NCBI RefSeq assembly: GCF_014196125.1
Contig: NZ_JACIDA010000001.1
Span: forward strand, 1,116,001 to 1,180,000
Reading direction: 5' to 3'
Length of the DNA: 64,000 bases
Source: Brevundimonas mediterranea
Lineage (GTDB): Bacteria; Pseudomonadota; Alphaproteobacteria; Caulobacterales; Caulobacteraceae
The notes beneath the pieces were generated by a model. It was not told the origin of the DNA, ran no database searches, and saw only the letters and a program-made list of their open reading frames with translations. The translations under genes were made by a program, and so were the position numbers. Below are positions 9,122 through 20,718 of this stretch, in pieces (position 1 is the stretch's first letter; every line of letters starts with the position of its first letter).

Positions 9122-10000
9122 CTAATGAGCGACGCCCTTCCAGACGCGGCGATAGCTGGCGTAGGTGAGGCCGGCGAAGATCAGCAAGAAGATGATCACA
9201 CCAAAGCCGGCCTGTTTGCGTTCGACCATCTTCGGTTCGGACGTCCAGGCGATGAAGGCCGCCACATCCTTGGCGTACTGGTCCACCGTCTGGGGCGAGC
9301 CGTCGTCATAGGTCACCTGGCCGTTCCGCAGCGGCGGCGGCATGGCGATGAAGCCCCCCTCCGGCACGTGGTGTTTGTCCCCCGTCCAGAAGGGCGTCAG
9401 GTCGCCGGCCATATAGGGGTTGTAATGCTGCCCCTCCCGGATGGTCAGGCCCGCCGGCGCCGCGCGATAACCCGACAGCAGCGAGTAGATATAGTTGGCG
9501 CCGTCGTGGCGGGCCTTGGCCATCACCGACAGATCAGGCGGCGCCGCTCCGCCGTTGCCTGCGGCGGCGGCCGTGGCGTTCGGATAAGGGCTGCGGAACT
9601 TGTCGGCCGGGGTGGCGTCGCGCTGGATCGGTTCACCGGTCTCGCTGTCGATGTCCGGGACCTGGACCTCCTTGGCCAGGGCCTTGACAACCGGATTGTC
9701 GTTCGGGTTCGGATATTTCGGATTCCAGAACGGCCCGTGGCGATCACCCAGATTGCGATAGTGCATCAGGTTCATGCCGTGGCAGGCCGAGCAGACCTCC
9801 TGATAGACCTTGTAGCCGCGCTGAAGCTGGCCCTGGTCATAGACGCCGAACGGCCCTTCGAAGCTGAACCCGCCCGACCGCGGATGAGCCGCCCCGCCCG
9901 CAGCCAGGGCCGGGGCCGGGGCCGCGGCCAGCAGGCCGACGGCCACAGCGGCTGAAGCGATGATCCTTGGCATCGACACCTTGATTGTTCCGATCATCAT
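9122..10000 (-). CDS. petC: Cytochrome c1 of the bc1 complex
   Basis: Start ATG at 10000 (a second ATG follows directly) with GAGGG a few bases upstream, giving 292 residues. A cleavable signal ends near ALAAGG. The heme-binding motif is CSACH, with Met in GGFIAMPPP as the likely sixth heme ligand. A C-terminal membrane anchor (FGVIIFLLIFAGLTYASY) with positive residues RRVWK keeps the heme domain in the periplasm. It passes electrons from the Rieske centre to soluble or membrane cytochrome c. The start lies 5 bases after the cytochrome b stop, consistent with translational coupling. Confidence 0.97.
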   Translation of the reverse strand: MMIGTIKVSMPRIIASAAVAVGLLAAAPAPALAAGGAAHPRSGGFSFEGPFGVYDQGQLQRGYKVYQEVCSACHGMNLMHYRNLGDRHGPFWNPKYPNPNDNPVVKALAKEVQVPDIDSETGEPIQRDATPADKFRSPYPNATAAAAGNGGAAPPDLSVMAKARHDGANYIYSLLSGYRAAPAGLTIREGQHYNPYMAGDLTPFWTGDKHHVPEGGFIAMPPPLRNGQVTYDDGSPQTVDQYAKDVAAFIAWTSEPKMVERKQAGFGVIIFLLIFAGLTYASYRRVWKGVAH

Positions 10001-10005
10001 GGCCC

Positions 10006-11334
10006 TCACCCCTTCTTCTCGGGCGAGGCCGGCGCTGCGGCCGGCATCGCGTGGGCGCCGGTCAGGACCGGTTCGGAGATGGTCGCCGGGATCGGCAGAG
10101 GCGTCTCCTTCAACCCCACGAACGGTAGGATCACCAGGAAGAAGAGGAAGTAGTAGGCCGTGAACAGCCGCGTCAGCCACAGATAGGAGTTCAGGTTGCC
10201 GTCGAACAAAACGACGCCGCCGAAACCCGGAACGACCGGAGCGTCGGGAAGCTGTCCGCCGCACCAGCCCAGCCCCACGCCCACCACCAGGAAGATGAAG
10301 AAGAAGGTACGCATGGTCGGGCGATACCGCATCGACCGGACCTTGGACGTATCAAGCCAGGGCAGGACGAACAGCACGCCGATGGCGCTGAACATGGCCA
10401 CCACGCCGCCGAACTTGTCCGGAATGGCGCGCAGGATGGCGTAGAAGGGCAGCATGTACCACTCGGGCACGATGTGCGCCGGGGTCTGCAGAGGGTTGGC
10501 CGGGATATAGTTGTCGGCGTGGCCCAGGGCGTTCGGCTGATAGAAGACGAAGATCGCGAACAGCAGCAGGAACAGGATGATCGCGAACCCGTCCTTCAGC
10601 GTGAAATAGGGGTGGAAGGGCAGCATGTCCTTCTTCGTCCGATCCTTGGGGATCAGGATGCCGACCGGATTGTTCTGACCCGCCGAGTGCAGCGCCCACA
10701 GGTGCAGGACGACGCAGCCCAGAATGGCGAAGGGCAGCAGATAGTGCAGCGAGAAGAAGCGGTTCAGCGTCGCATTGTCGATCGCCGGTCCGCCGCGCAG
10801 CCAGATCAGGATCGGCTCGCCGATGCCCGGAATGGCCCCGATCAGATTGGTGATCACCTCGGCGCCCCAGAAGGACATCTGGCCCCAGGGCAGGACGTAG
10901 CCCAGGAAGGCCGTCGCGATCATCAGGAAGAAGATCACGCAGCCGATGATCCAGATCATTTCGCGCGGCGCCTTGTACGAGCCGTAGTACAGCCCCCGCA
11001 GCATGTGCAGATAGACGGCGACGAAGAACATCGACGCGCCGTTGGCGTGGACATAACGGATCAGCCAGCCGCCGTTCACGTCGCGCATGATCCGCTCGAC
11101 CGAGGCGAAGGCCAGATCGACGTGCGGCGTATAGTGCATGGCCAGAACGATGCCGGTGACGATCTGCGTCATCAGGCACAGGGCCAGGATGCCGCCGAAG
11201 GTCCACCAGTAGTTCAGGTTTCTGGGTGTCGGCAGCGACATGTAGTCTGCGCCGAAGCGGATGATCGGCAGCCGGGTGTCCAGCCACTTCTCGACGCCCG
11301 TCTTAGGGACGTAGGTGGATTCGTGTTCGCTCAT
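10006..11334 (-). CDS. petB: Cytochrome b of the bc1 complex
   Basis: The start at 11334 ([11 protein letters not shown]) is preceded by GGGGGAGGAA, and gives 442 residues. Eight hydrophobic helices are visible. The quinol-oxidation site signature PEWY is intact ([16 protein letters not shown]), and heme-ligand histidines occur in helices 2 and 4 ([32 protein letters not shown]). It is a single-chain mitochondrial-type cytochrome b, not split into b6 plus subunit IV. It is the membrane core of ubiquinol:cytochrome c reductase and sits between petA and petC. Confidence 0.97.
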   Translation of the reverse strand: MSEHESTYVPKTGVEKWLDTRLPIIRFGADYMSLPTPRNLNYWWTFGGILALCLMTQIVTGIVLAMHYTPHVDLAFASVERIMRDVNGGWLIRYVHANGASMFFVAVYLHMLRGLYYGSYKAPREMIWIIGCVIFFLMIATAFLGYVLPWGQMSFWGAEVITNLIGAIPGIGEPILIWLRGGPAIDNATLNRFFSLHYLLPFAILGCVVLHLWALHSAGQNNPVGILIPKDRTKKDMLPFHPYFTLKDGFAIILFLLLFAIFVFYQPNALGHADNYIPANPLQTPAHIVPEWYMLPFYAILRAIPDKFGGVVAMFSAIGVLFVLPWLDTSKVRSMRYRPTMRTFFFIFLVVGVGLGWCGGQLPDAPVVPGFGGVVLFDGNLNSYLWLTRLFTAYYFLFFLVILPFVGLKETPLPIPATISEPVLTGAHAMPAAAPASPEKKG

Positions 11335-11350
11335 TTCCTCCCCCTGGCCC

Positions 11351-11893
11351 TCACCCGATCTTGACGCGAGTGTCGGACGCAAATTCATAGTCGGGCACCA
11401 CCAGGTTCAGAGGTGCGGGCCCCTTCCTGATCCGCCCGGACGCATCATAGTGTGAACCGTGGCAGGGGCAGAACCAGCCGCCGTAGTCCCCGGCGCCAAA
11501 GGTCGGCACGCAGCCCAGGTGGGTGCAGGATCCGACCACGACCAGATATTTCTCATGCCCCGGCTTGGTGCGCTCGGCGTCAGTCTGGGGCTGCTTCAGG
11601 TCCGAGGCGTGATCGTCCGCGATGACGCGCTGCAGTTCGGCCGGGGTGCGATAGCGCACGAAGACCGGCTTGCCCTGCCATTTGATCACGACCTGCTGGC
11701 CTTCCTGCACCTTGGTCAGATCGAACTCGATCGAAGCCAGGGCCAGGGTGTCGGCGGCGGGGTTCATCTGGTTGATCAGCGGCCAGGCGATCATCGCCCC
11801 GGCGCCGACCGCAGCGGCGCCCGCTGCGATATGGATGAAGTCGCGGCGATTCGGATCGCCCTCGCCTTCCGGAATCACGCCCGTCTCGGCCAC
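11351..11893 (-). CDS. petA: Rieske iron-sulfur subunit of the bc1 complex
   Basis: A 180-residue protein with the cluster-binding motifs CTHLGC and CPCHGSHYD, giving two Cys and two His ligands plus the disulfide pair. The N-terminal [19 protein letters not shown] is a Tat-type signal that remains as a membrane anchor, as is usual for bacterial Rieske proteins. It is the first gene of petABC and probably carries the operon promoter in the 194-base divergent spacer facing trmL. Confidence 0.97.
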   Translation of the reverse strand: MAETGVIPEGEGDPNRRDFIHIAAGAAAVGAGAMIAWPLINQMNPAADTLALASIEFDLTKVQEGQQVVIKWQGKPVFVRYRTPAELQRVIADDHASDLKQPQTDAERTKPGHEKYLVVVGSCTHLGCVPTFGAGDYGGWFCPCHGSHYDASGRIRKGPAPLNLVVPDYEFASDTRVKIG

Positions 11894-11992
11894 GTTTCAC
11901 CTCTCGAAAACCGCCGGGACCGCCTGTATTGGCGCTCCTCTTTTGCGGCACGAACCCTAAAAGCGAGACCCAGTATTCCCCTCGGCCTGTAT

Positions 11993-12036
11993 TTGCGGCC
12001 TAAGGCCGCAAGTCGCTGACGTTTCTTGCGAAACGT
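11993..12036. promoter_or_regulatory. Two adjacent inverted repeats between petA and trmL
   Basis: The first repeat (11993-12011) has stems TTGCGGCC / GGCCGCAA around TAA. The second (12019-12036) reads ACGTTTCTTGCGAAACGT, a 7-base stem around TTGC. They lie 8 bases apart in the divergent spacer. They could be operators for either direction or an RNA leader hairpin; no known factor is assigned. Confidence 0.4.
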
Positions 12037-12087
12037 TCGCAGACAGACCGCGACAAACCCCCAGGTCGCGTATATCTAGGGATTAGA

Positions 12088-12537
12088 ATGCGTCTCGCTC
12101 TTTTTCAACCTGACATTCCTCAGAACGTCGGCGCCTGCATCCGGCTCTCGGCCTGTTTCGGGGTGGAACTGCACGTCGTGGAGCCTACGGGCTTTCATTT
12201 CGACGACCGCGCCATGAAGCGAGCGGCGCTCGACTATGGTCCTTTGTCGCACATGACGCGGCACGCCGACTGGGATGGGTTTCAGCGTAACCGCCCCGCC
12301 GGCCGACTGATTCTGTTCACCACCCGCGGCGCGACGCCCCTTTCCGATTTCGTCTTTCACCCCGACGACACGCTCCTGTTCGGCAAGGAAACATCCGGCG
12401 CGCCGGACTATGTCCACGCGGCCGTGGACGCCCGCGTGGTGATTCCGCTGCGTCCTGAAGCGCGTTCGCTGAACCTGTCGGTCACCGCAGGCGTCGCCCT
12501 GTGGGAGGGGCTGCGGCAAACAGGCGGGATCGGCTAG
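12088..12537 (+). CDS. trmL: tRNA (cytidine(34)-2'-O)-methyltransferase TrmL
   Basis: A 149-residue SPOUT-fold methyltransferase of the typical short TrmL length. It begins MRLALFQPDIPQNVGA, then shows the SPOUT motifs FGKETSGAP and LNLSVTAGVALWEGLRQTG that form the trefoil-knot cofactor site. Family members methylate the 2'-OH of the wobble nucleotide of tRNA-Leu isoacceptors using S-adenosylmethionine. The stop overlaps the converging ABC-F gene by 4 bases. Confidence 0.95.
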   Translation: MRLALFQPDIPQNVGACIRLSACFGVELHVVEPTGFHFDDRAMKRAALDYGPLSHMTRHADWDGFQRNRPAGRLILFTTRGATPLSDFVFHPDDTLLFGKETSGAPDYVHAAVDARVVIPLRPEARSLNLSVTAGVALWEGLRQTGGIG

Positions 12538-14144
12538 AGAGCGATTGTCCGCTCGATCCCTATGGCGTCCAGAAAATCGGCGTCATGACTGACCACGATC
12601 AAGGCGCCGTCATAGGCCCGCAGCGCGACTTCCACGGCGGCGACGGAATCGAGGTCGAGGTGATTGGTCGGCTCGTCCAGAATCAGCAGTTGCGGCGGTT
12701 TCGTTCCGGTCATGACGCAGGCCAGGGCCGCCCGCAGCCGTTCGCCGCCCGACAACTCGCCGACTTCGCGATGCGCCGCTACATTCCGGAACAGAAACCG
12801 CGCCAGCGCCGCCTGGGCGTCATTGATCGAGCCCTCGGGATTGAGCCGCCGCCAGGCCTCGACCACGGTTTCATCCGGCTTCAGAATCGCGGCCTCCTGA
12901 TCCAGCAGCACCGCCCGGCTCGGCCGTTCCACCCGTCCGGTCGTCGGCTCCAGCGCCCCGTGGATCAGTCGCAGCAGAGTCGTCTTGCCCGCCCCGTTCG
13001 GCCCCGTGATCGCGACCCGTTCCGGCCCTGTCAGCCGCAGGCTGACCGGCCCCACGACGGAGCGCCCCTGCGGCGCCTCCCACGTCGCATCGTCCAGAAC
13101 CAGCAAGGTCCGCCCTGAAGCCAGCCCGCTCGATGGCATGGGGATCGACAGGGCGCGGGTGCGCTCAACCCGCTCGCGCGCCGACGCCAGGGCCGCCTCC
13201 GCCTCCGCGGCTTGCCGCGCCGCCAGCTGCCGGTCGCCGGCGCCGCTGTTCTCGGCCCGCTCCGCCCTCGCGCCAATCAGAATCTTCGGCATGTCACCCT
13301 TGGCGCCCTTGCGCCGTCCGGCTGCGTCGCGCCGCGCCTTCATCTCCGCACGGCGCTGGGCGTCCGCCCCCACCCTGGCGGCCGTCCGTTCGGCGCCCGC
13401 CAGATCGCGTTCCGCAGCCGCCCGCTCGGTCGCCTTGCGCTCTGCGAAGAGGTCGTAGTTCCCGCCGTATACGGTCACGCCCAGACCGGAGACCTCGACG
13501 ATCCGGTCCATGCTCCGCAGCAAATCGCGGTCATGGCTCACCACCACGGCCCCGCCGTCCCAGCGGTCCAGCACCTCGGCGATCAGTCGCCGCGCCTCGA
13601 CATCCAGATGATTGGTTGGCTCGTCCAGCAGGATCAAGTCCGGCCGCGCCAGCAGCAGGCCGGCGAGCCCGAGTCGGGTCTGTTCGCCGCCGCTCAGGCT
13701 GATCGTCGCACGATCCATGGCAATGTCCGCCAGCCCGACCTCGGCCAGAATCTCGGCGATCCGCAGTTCAAGCGTCCAGTCCGCAGTCGCGAGATCTTCT
13801 GCCTCGCCCTCGCCGGCCAGCACCCGCTCGATCACCGCCAGGGCTTCGCCGACGCCCAGCGTTCGGGCGACGGTCTCGTCCGGCGCAGGCTCACCGCGCT
13901 GATCCAGCACGCCGATCGTCCCGACGCGCGTCACCACGCCTTCGGCCGGCGAGAGGTCGCCCGAGATCAAACGCAGCAGGGTGCTCTTCCCCGCGCCGTT
14001 GCGACCGACGACACCGGTGCGTTCAGGCCCGAACGTCAGGCTCAGATTGTGGAAAAGAGTAACGCCGGCGGGCGTTCTAGCGGCGACCTTGTCGAGAGTC
14101 GCGAGCGCGGACGGGGACGCGCTTCGGCTTGGGCTGGTTGGCAT
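12534..14144 (-). CDS. ABC-F family ATPase
   Basis: A 536-residue soluble protein with two complete ABC cassettes and no membrane segment. Cassette 1 has GRNGAGKS, LSGGEQTR and LILLDEPTNHLD; cassette 2 has GPNGAGKT, LSGGERLR and LLILDEPTNHLD. A charged, Arg/Ala-rich linker between them is the interdomain helix pair that ABC-F proteins insert near the ribosomal P-site. A translation-factor or ribosome-protection role is likely; the subgroup is not certain. The start at 14144 has no clear ribosome binding site and lies inside a small upstream reading frame that does, so translational coupling is possible. Confidence 0.9.
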   Translation of the reverse strand: MPTSPSRSASPSALATLDKVAARTPAGVTLFHNLSLTFGPERTGVVGRNGAGKSTLLRLISGDLSPAEGVVTRVGTIGVLDQRGEPAPDETVARTLGVGEALAVIERVLAGEGEAEDLATADWTLELRIAEILAEVGLADIAMDRATISLSGGEQTRLGLAGLLLARPDLILLDEPTNHLDVEARRLIAEVLDRWDGGAVVVSHDRDLLRSMDRIVEVSGLGVTVYGGNYDLFAERKATERAAAERDLAGAERTAARVGADAQRRAEMKARRDAAGRRKGAKGDMPKILIGARAERAENSGAGDRQLAARQAAEAEAALASARERVERTRALSIPMPSSGLASGRTLLVLDDATWEAPQGRSVVGPVSLRLTGPERVAITGPNGAGKTTLLRLIHGALEPTTGRVERPSRAVLLDQEAAILKPDETVVEAWRRLNPEGSINDAQAALARFLFRNVAAHREVGELSGGERLRAALACVMTGTKPPQLLILDEPTNHLDLDSVAAVEVALRAYDGALIVVSHDADFLDAIGIERTIAL

Positions 14145-14202
14145 GGAGGATCACGAACAGCATGGCGGACAGGGCGGAACCGGTTGCCAGTGCGATGATC
14201 AT
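14077..14202 (-). CDS. Possible 41-residue membrane miniprotein overlapping the ABC-F start
   Basis: ATG at 14202 is preceded by a strong AGGAGG with about 9 bases of spacing. It opens a 41-residue frame with one hydrophobic segment (roughly residues 2-20, IIALATGSALSAMLFVIL) followed by a strongly basic tail (KPKRVPVRARDSRQGRR). It ends at TAG 14077-14079, overlapping the ABC-F gene by 68 bases in another frame. The ribosome binding site and the inside-positive topology argue for a real small protein or a leader that couples translation. Proof is lacking. Confidence 0.45.
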   Translation of the reverse strand: MIIALATGSALSAMLFVILHANQPKPKRVPVRARDSRQGRR

Positions 14203-14373
14203 GATCTTCGAGCCTCCTGCTCAAAACTCGTCAGAGACAAGAGGATGGGTCGTATTTGTGCGATGTGCAAGTCCGCGTCGTCCCTGAGGTGAACACGGCC
14301 GCGTGAACCCTCCCTTCCAGGGTGGACCGTCGGTCCAGTGGCGATCTGCTCGCCAGACAGCTAGGACGCCTCC

Positions 14374-14868
14374 ATGGAAAGCCGTTTCCGCATCGAAGAC
14401 CCCGCTGGCGCCGCCGCCCGCCGCGAAGCCGCCGTCCAGCGGCTGCGCGACGAGACCGGCATAGACGAGGCGATGATCGACGCCCTGGTCGAGGGCTTCT
14501 ACGCCCGCGTCCGTGACGACCGCCTGATCGGCCCGGTCTTCGCTGACCGCATCACGGACTGGGCGCCGCACCTGGCGCAGATGAAACTGTTCTGGTCGTC
14601 CGTCGCCCTGTCGACCGGGGTCTATCAGGGGCGGCCGATGCCGAAACACCTGCCCCTGCCCATCGACGCCCGCCATTTCGATCGCTGGCTGGAGGTTTTC
14701 GCCGAGACGGCCCGCGACCTTTGCCCACCCACCGCCGCCGACCACTTTATCGAACGCGCCCGCCGCATCGCCGAAAGCCTGGAACTGGGGATCGCCACGG
14801 CCAGCGGGGTGATGCTGGCCAAGGGCGAACGGTTCGTGCGGACTACGCAGGCGTGGACGCCGGAATAA
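14374..14868 (+). CDS. Group III truncated hemoglobin-like protein
   Basis: A 164-residue globin, a little longer than the usual group III truncated globin because of an N-terminal extension ([20 protein letters not shown]). The B-helix has [16 protein letters not shown] with the distal Tyr, and [10 protein letters not shown] supplies the likely proximal His. Group III globins bind heme and small ligands such as oxygen or NO; a specific physiological partner is not visible. It stands alone, 127 bases before the uvrA start. Confidence 0.85.
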   Translation: MESRFRIEDPAGAAARREAAVQRLRDETGIDEAMIDALVEGFYARVRDDRLIGPVFADRITDWAPHLAQMKLFWSSVALSTGVYQGRPMPKHLPLPIDARHFDRWLEVFAETARDLCPPTAADHFIERARRIAESLELGIATASGVMLAKGERFVRTTQAWTPE

Positions 14869-14901
14869 GCCACCGGGCCTGAGTACGCCAGGCGCCGCAA
14901 T

Positions 14902-14916
14902 GTTCCCACATTGTTC
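14902..14916 (+). promoter_or_regulatory. LexA (SOS) box upstream of uvrA
   Basis: GTTCCCACATTGTTC matches the alphaproteobacterial LexA operator GTTC-N7-GTTC exactly and lies 80 bases before the chosen uvrA start. An in-frame ATG at 14900 falls inside this operator, which argues against using it as the start. Confidence 0.85.
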
Positions 14917-14995
14917 TTGCTTCAATCGCGCGATTCATCCCCATATAGCGATGTCGCGCCGGACCCGCCCGGCCCTTCCCGCGTTCCCGGACAGC

Positions 14996-17953
<2,958 letters not shown>

Positions 17954-17966
17954 CGCCTTCGACGCC

Positions 17967-17999
17967 GGTCTGCGGGACGGGTCAGCGGTCCCGCAGACC
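17967..17999. terminator. Hairpin between uvrA and the convergent membrane-protein operon
   Basis: Stem GGTCTGCGGGA / TCCCGCAGACC around an 11-base loop, overlapping the last codons of the minus-strand gene. A second palindrome (GGCGTCA-GCC-TGACGCC, 17941-17957) covers the uvrA stop. Neither has a long T run, so this may be a weak or factor-assisted terminator. Confidence 0.5.
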
Positions 18000-18863
18000 C
18001 TGCCAGGCCGCCGAGAAGGGCGCGTAAAGCACGGCCAGCTGCAAGGCGGACATCAGGGCGTTGACCACGGACCAGACCAAGATGGCGGGCCAGGCGCGCG
18101 CCAGGACATCCAGGGTGGACAGACCGTCCATGCCCGCCAGAACGGAGATGCCGCCGGTCGCCAGATCCGTGCCCGCGCTGATGATCGCGCCAAGAATGCT
18201 GACGATCAGGCTCATGATCACGGCGATGATCGTCATGCCCAGCAGGGGCCAGAACTGGCCGTTGGTGGCCTTGAACGACTCGAACAGGGTGAACTTGCGC
18301 CGGTCGATCGTCATCGGCACGGCCAGGCAGAGCTTGATCGAAAGCCAGATCACCAGAGCCGCCGCGGCCAGGCCCAGGATCAAGGCGATCAGATACATGA
18401 CCGCCTGACCCGAGGCGACACCGAGGCCGAACACGGTCACGACGATGGCGGAAAGCACCCCGCTCAAAAGCCCGACGATCACCCCGATCGCCAGCGTGAC
18501 CGCGAACACCCGAACCTCGTCCATGCCCAACCGCAGATAGCCCCAGGCATTCTCGGCGGGACGCAAAACCGACCGCGCCACGGCGGCGCTGAGCACAGCC
18601 CCAATCACTAGGCCCAGGGGCGCCAACCAGACGAGCAGGCCCATATAGGCCTGCCCCAGGGCCATCATCTCCTCAGGCGACGGATTGGACGACTGTTCCA
18701 GCGTTTGGGCCGAGGCCATGATCGCGGCCCATTGGCCGGCGCCCAGCCCGAAGGTCGCCACATACAAGACCAGATAGGCCAGACCCCAGATCAGGGCTGT
18801 CACCGGATGGCGACGCACCACCCGAAATCCTTCGAACGCCGCGTCGGTGGCGGAAAAGCTCAT
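17982..18863 (-). CDS. Multi-pass membrane protein (third of three paralogues)
   Basis: The start at 18863 (MSFSATDAAFEGFRVVRRHP) gives 293 residues; the longer open frame upstream reads as non-coding Arg-rich sequence. About six hydrophobic helices are visible. The N-terminal pattern of a short cytoplasmic lead, then RRHP and a first helix with W, is shared with the gene just upstream. The phrase FESFKATNGQFWPLLGMTIIAV matches the region AQGRFWPLLGGLVVVV in the first gene of the operon. No catalytic motif is seen and the function is unknown. It follows its neighbour by 29 bases. Confidence 0.8.
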   Translation of the reverse strand: MSFSATDAAFEGFRVVRRHPVTALIWGLAYLVLYVATFGLGAGQWAAIMASAQTLEQSSNPSPEEMMALGQAYMGLLVWLAPLGLVIGAVLSAAVARSVLRPAENAWGYLRLGMDEVRVFAVTLAIGVIVGLLSGVLSAIVVTVFGLGVASGQAVMYLIALILGLAAAALVIWLSIKLCLAVPMTIDRRKFTLFESFKATNGQFWPLLGMTIIAVIMSLIVSILGAIISAGTDLATGGISVLAGMDGLSTLDVLARAWPAILVWSVVNALMSALQLAVLYAPFSAAWQGLRDR

Positions 18864-18892
18864 GCTGCACTCCAGATCAGATTGGCGCGATC

Positions 18893-19852
18893 CTAGACCA
18901 TCGTGTCGGCCGCGTCGCCCGCCGAGGTGGCGGCGGGCGACGTCGCTGCGGCGAACACGGCGCCGGACGGCCCATCCAGAAGCTGACGGCAGGCGGAGGC
19001 GAAGGGCGCGCTGAGCAGGGTCATGACCGCCCCATAAACAAAGCCGCCGGGCACGAGCATCAGCCCAGCCACCGTCGCCAACACCGGCGGCGATGGAAAC
19101 AGCTCGCCCAGGGTGGCGGGGGGCGATTGGGCCGTAATGTTCGCGAAAACGCCGCTGGCGAACAGGGCGACGATCACGACAAAGGCCAGGACGAAATAGA
19201 CGACCAGATAGACCAGCCAAGTGCAGACCAGCAGGCCCAGCAACGGCAGGGTGCGCCCGCGGCCCAGCGCCCAGCCCTCGACGAAGGCGAACCGTTTCAG
19301 GATCAGGGTGGCGGGCGCGATGAGGGAAAGCCGCGCCATGGCGACGACGACCAGCGCGATCAGACCCAGCACCAGAACGAAGCCGCCGATCATCGCCGCC
19401 GCCTCATTGGCCTGCCACAGGGTGGCGACCAGGGCCGCGCCCAACAGCACCAGAATGATCACGGCGATATAGGCCCCGACAAACAGCGCCAGCCCCACGA
19501 CCACCAGCCGCAGTTCGTCCATCCCGATGCGCAGGAAGAAGGTTCGGTCGGGCCGGCCGATCATCAAAGTCGCCCGCATGGTCGCCGCCCAGATCACGAC
19601 CGCCAACACGGCCTGTCCGACGTTCAGCAGCATGGACAGGCCCTGAACCGCCATCAGTTTCCCGAACATTTCTGGCGGCGGCTCGGCGCCGTCCGCCAGG
19701 GGCAGATCCGCCAGGGTTCCGAACATCAGAGCGACCGCCAACAGGCTGAAGCCCATCATCAGAAACCCCCAGACGAAGACCGCCAACGGATGGCGCCGGA
19801 TCACGCGCCCCGGCGTCGCCATGGCCTCGCCGATGGAAAAGGTCTCAGTCAT
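18893..19852 (-). CDS. Multi-pass membrane protein (second of three paralogues)
   Basis: A 319-residue protein with six or seven hydrophobic segments. It starts MTETFSIGEAMATPGRVIRRHPLAVFVWGF, the same lead and first-helix pattern as the next gene, and contains FFLRIGMDELRLVVVGLALF, which parallels LRLGMDEVRVFAVTLAIG there. Ends in an Ala/Ser/Thr-rich tail. Its start overlaps the stop of the preceding gene by 8 bases, a sign of translational coupling. Function unknown; it might be a permease-like or envelope-organising protein. Confidence 0.8.
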   Translation of the reverse strand: MTETFSIGEAMATPGRVIRRHPLAVFVWGFLMMGFSLLAVALMFGTLADLPLADGAEPPPEMFGKLMAVQGLSMLLNVGQAVLAVVIWAATMRATLMIGRPDRTFFLRIGMDELRLVVVGLALFVGAYIAVIILVLLGAALVATLWQANEAAAMIGGFVLVLGLIALVVVAMARLSLIAPATLILKRFAFVEGWALGRGRTLPLLGLLVCTWLVYLVVYFVLAFVVIVALFASGVFANITAQSPPATLGELFPSPPVLATVAGLMLVPGGFVYGAVMTLLSAPFASACRQLLDGPSGAVFAAATSPAATSAGDAADTMV

Positions 19853-20672
19853 GGGTCGCTCCTTGCGGCGTCCAGTACTCTAGTCGGCGATAGGCCGCAC
19901 CCAGGAAAGCCAGGGCCAGGGGCGCCTGGAACACCGAAATCATCACCGCCCACACGATCCACCCGGCCATGCCGGTCAAAAAACCGGTCGCAGTCAGGAT
20001 CAGCAGTCCCAGGATCGGCAGGCCGACGACCACGACCAGTCCCCCCAGCAGCGGCCAGAAACGGCCCTGCGCGATCCCCATGCTGTTCAGCGAGACCATA
20101 TGCCCGCGCCCCAGGGTGGCCGGAGCGAACAACGACAACCGCACGAGCATCACCAGCGCGCCATAAAGCGCCAGCAGCGTCACCACCGCCAGCAGGGCCA
20201 ATTTCCAGATCGGCCCCACCTCGGCCCAGTCTCGCAGGCGGATCGCCTCGGCGTTCAGCTCGGCCATGCCGAACACGGCCAGCAGCACCAGGGCCACGAC
20301 CGACAGGATCATGGCCATGAAGACCGCGCACAGCAGGGCGGCGCCCAGCAGGCGCAGTTCAGGCAAACCCAGTTGCAGGCCCGCCGCCCCCAGGCCTAGC
20401 CGCCGTGCGGCCTCCCGGTCGTCGCTGATGGCCGTGCGCGCCAAAGCGCCGATCAGAACCAGACCGGCGACCAGCGCCCCCGCACCCCAGACCCAGCCCA
20501 GGACGCCGACCATGACGGGCCGCAAAGCCCAGACCAGGGCGCACACCGCCATGGCGCCCCAGGCCCAACGCCATGCCCTGACCAGGCCGACGACCGACGC
20601 CCTCAGCGCCTCGCCCAGCCGCAATCGCCTGCCGTTCGTCACGATCATCGCCCCATATCCCACCGCCGACAT
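19845..20672 (-). CDS. Multi-pass membrane protein (first of three paralogues)
   Basis: A 275-residue hydrophobic protein with about seven membrane segments, first of a three-gene set. ATG at 20648 (MIVTNGRRLRLGEALRASVVG) is an alternative start that resembles the leads of the other two better. The internal phrases LGLPELRLLGAALLCAV and MGIAQGRFWPLLGGL parallel the MDELRL/GRTLPLLGLL motifs of the sister proteins. Function not known. Divergent from trmFO with only 46 bases between starts. Confidence 0.78.
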   Translation of the reverse strand: MSAVGYGAMIVTNGRRLRLGEALRASVVGLVRAWRWAWGAMAVCALVWALRPVMVGVLGWVWGAGALVAGLVLIGALARTAISDDREAARRLGLGAAGLQLGLPELRLLGAALLCAVFMAMILSVVALVLLAVFGMAELNAEAIRLRDWAEVGPIWKLALLAVVTLLALYGALVMLVRLSLFAPATLGRGHMVSLNSMGIAQGRFWPLLGGLVVVVGLPILGLLILTATGFLTGMAGWIVWAVMISVFQAPLALAFLGAAYRRLEYWTPQGATHD

Positions 20673-20718
20673 AGCAGGGGATCATGACACCGCGCCACCC
20701 GGCCGCTAGAAGGCCGCG

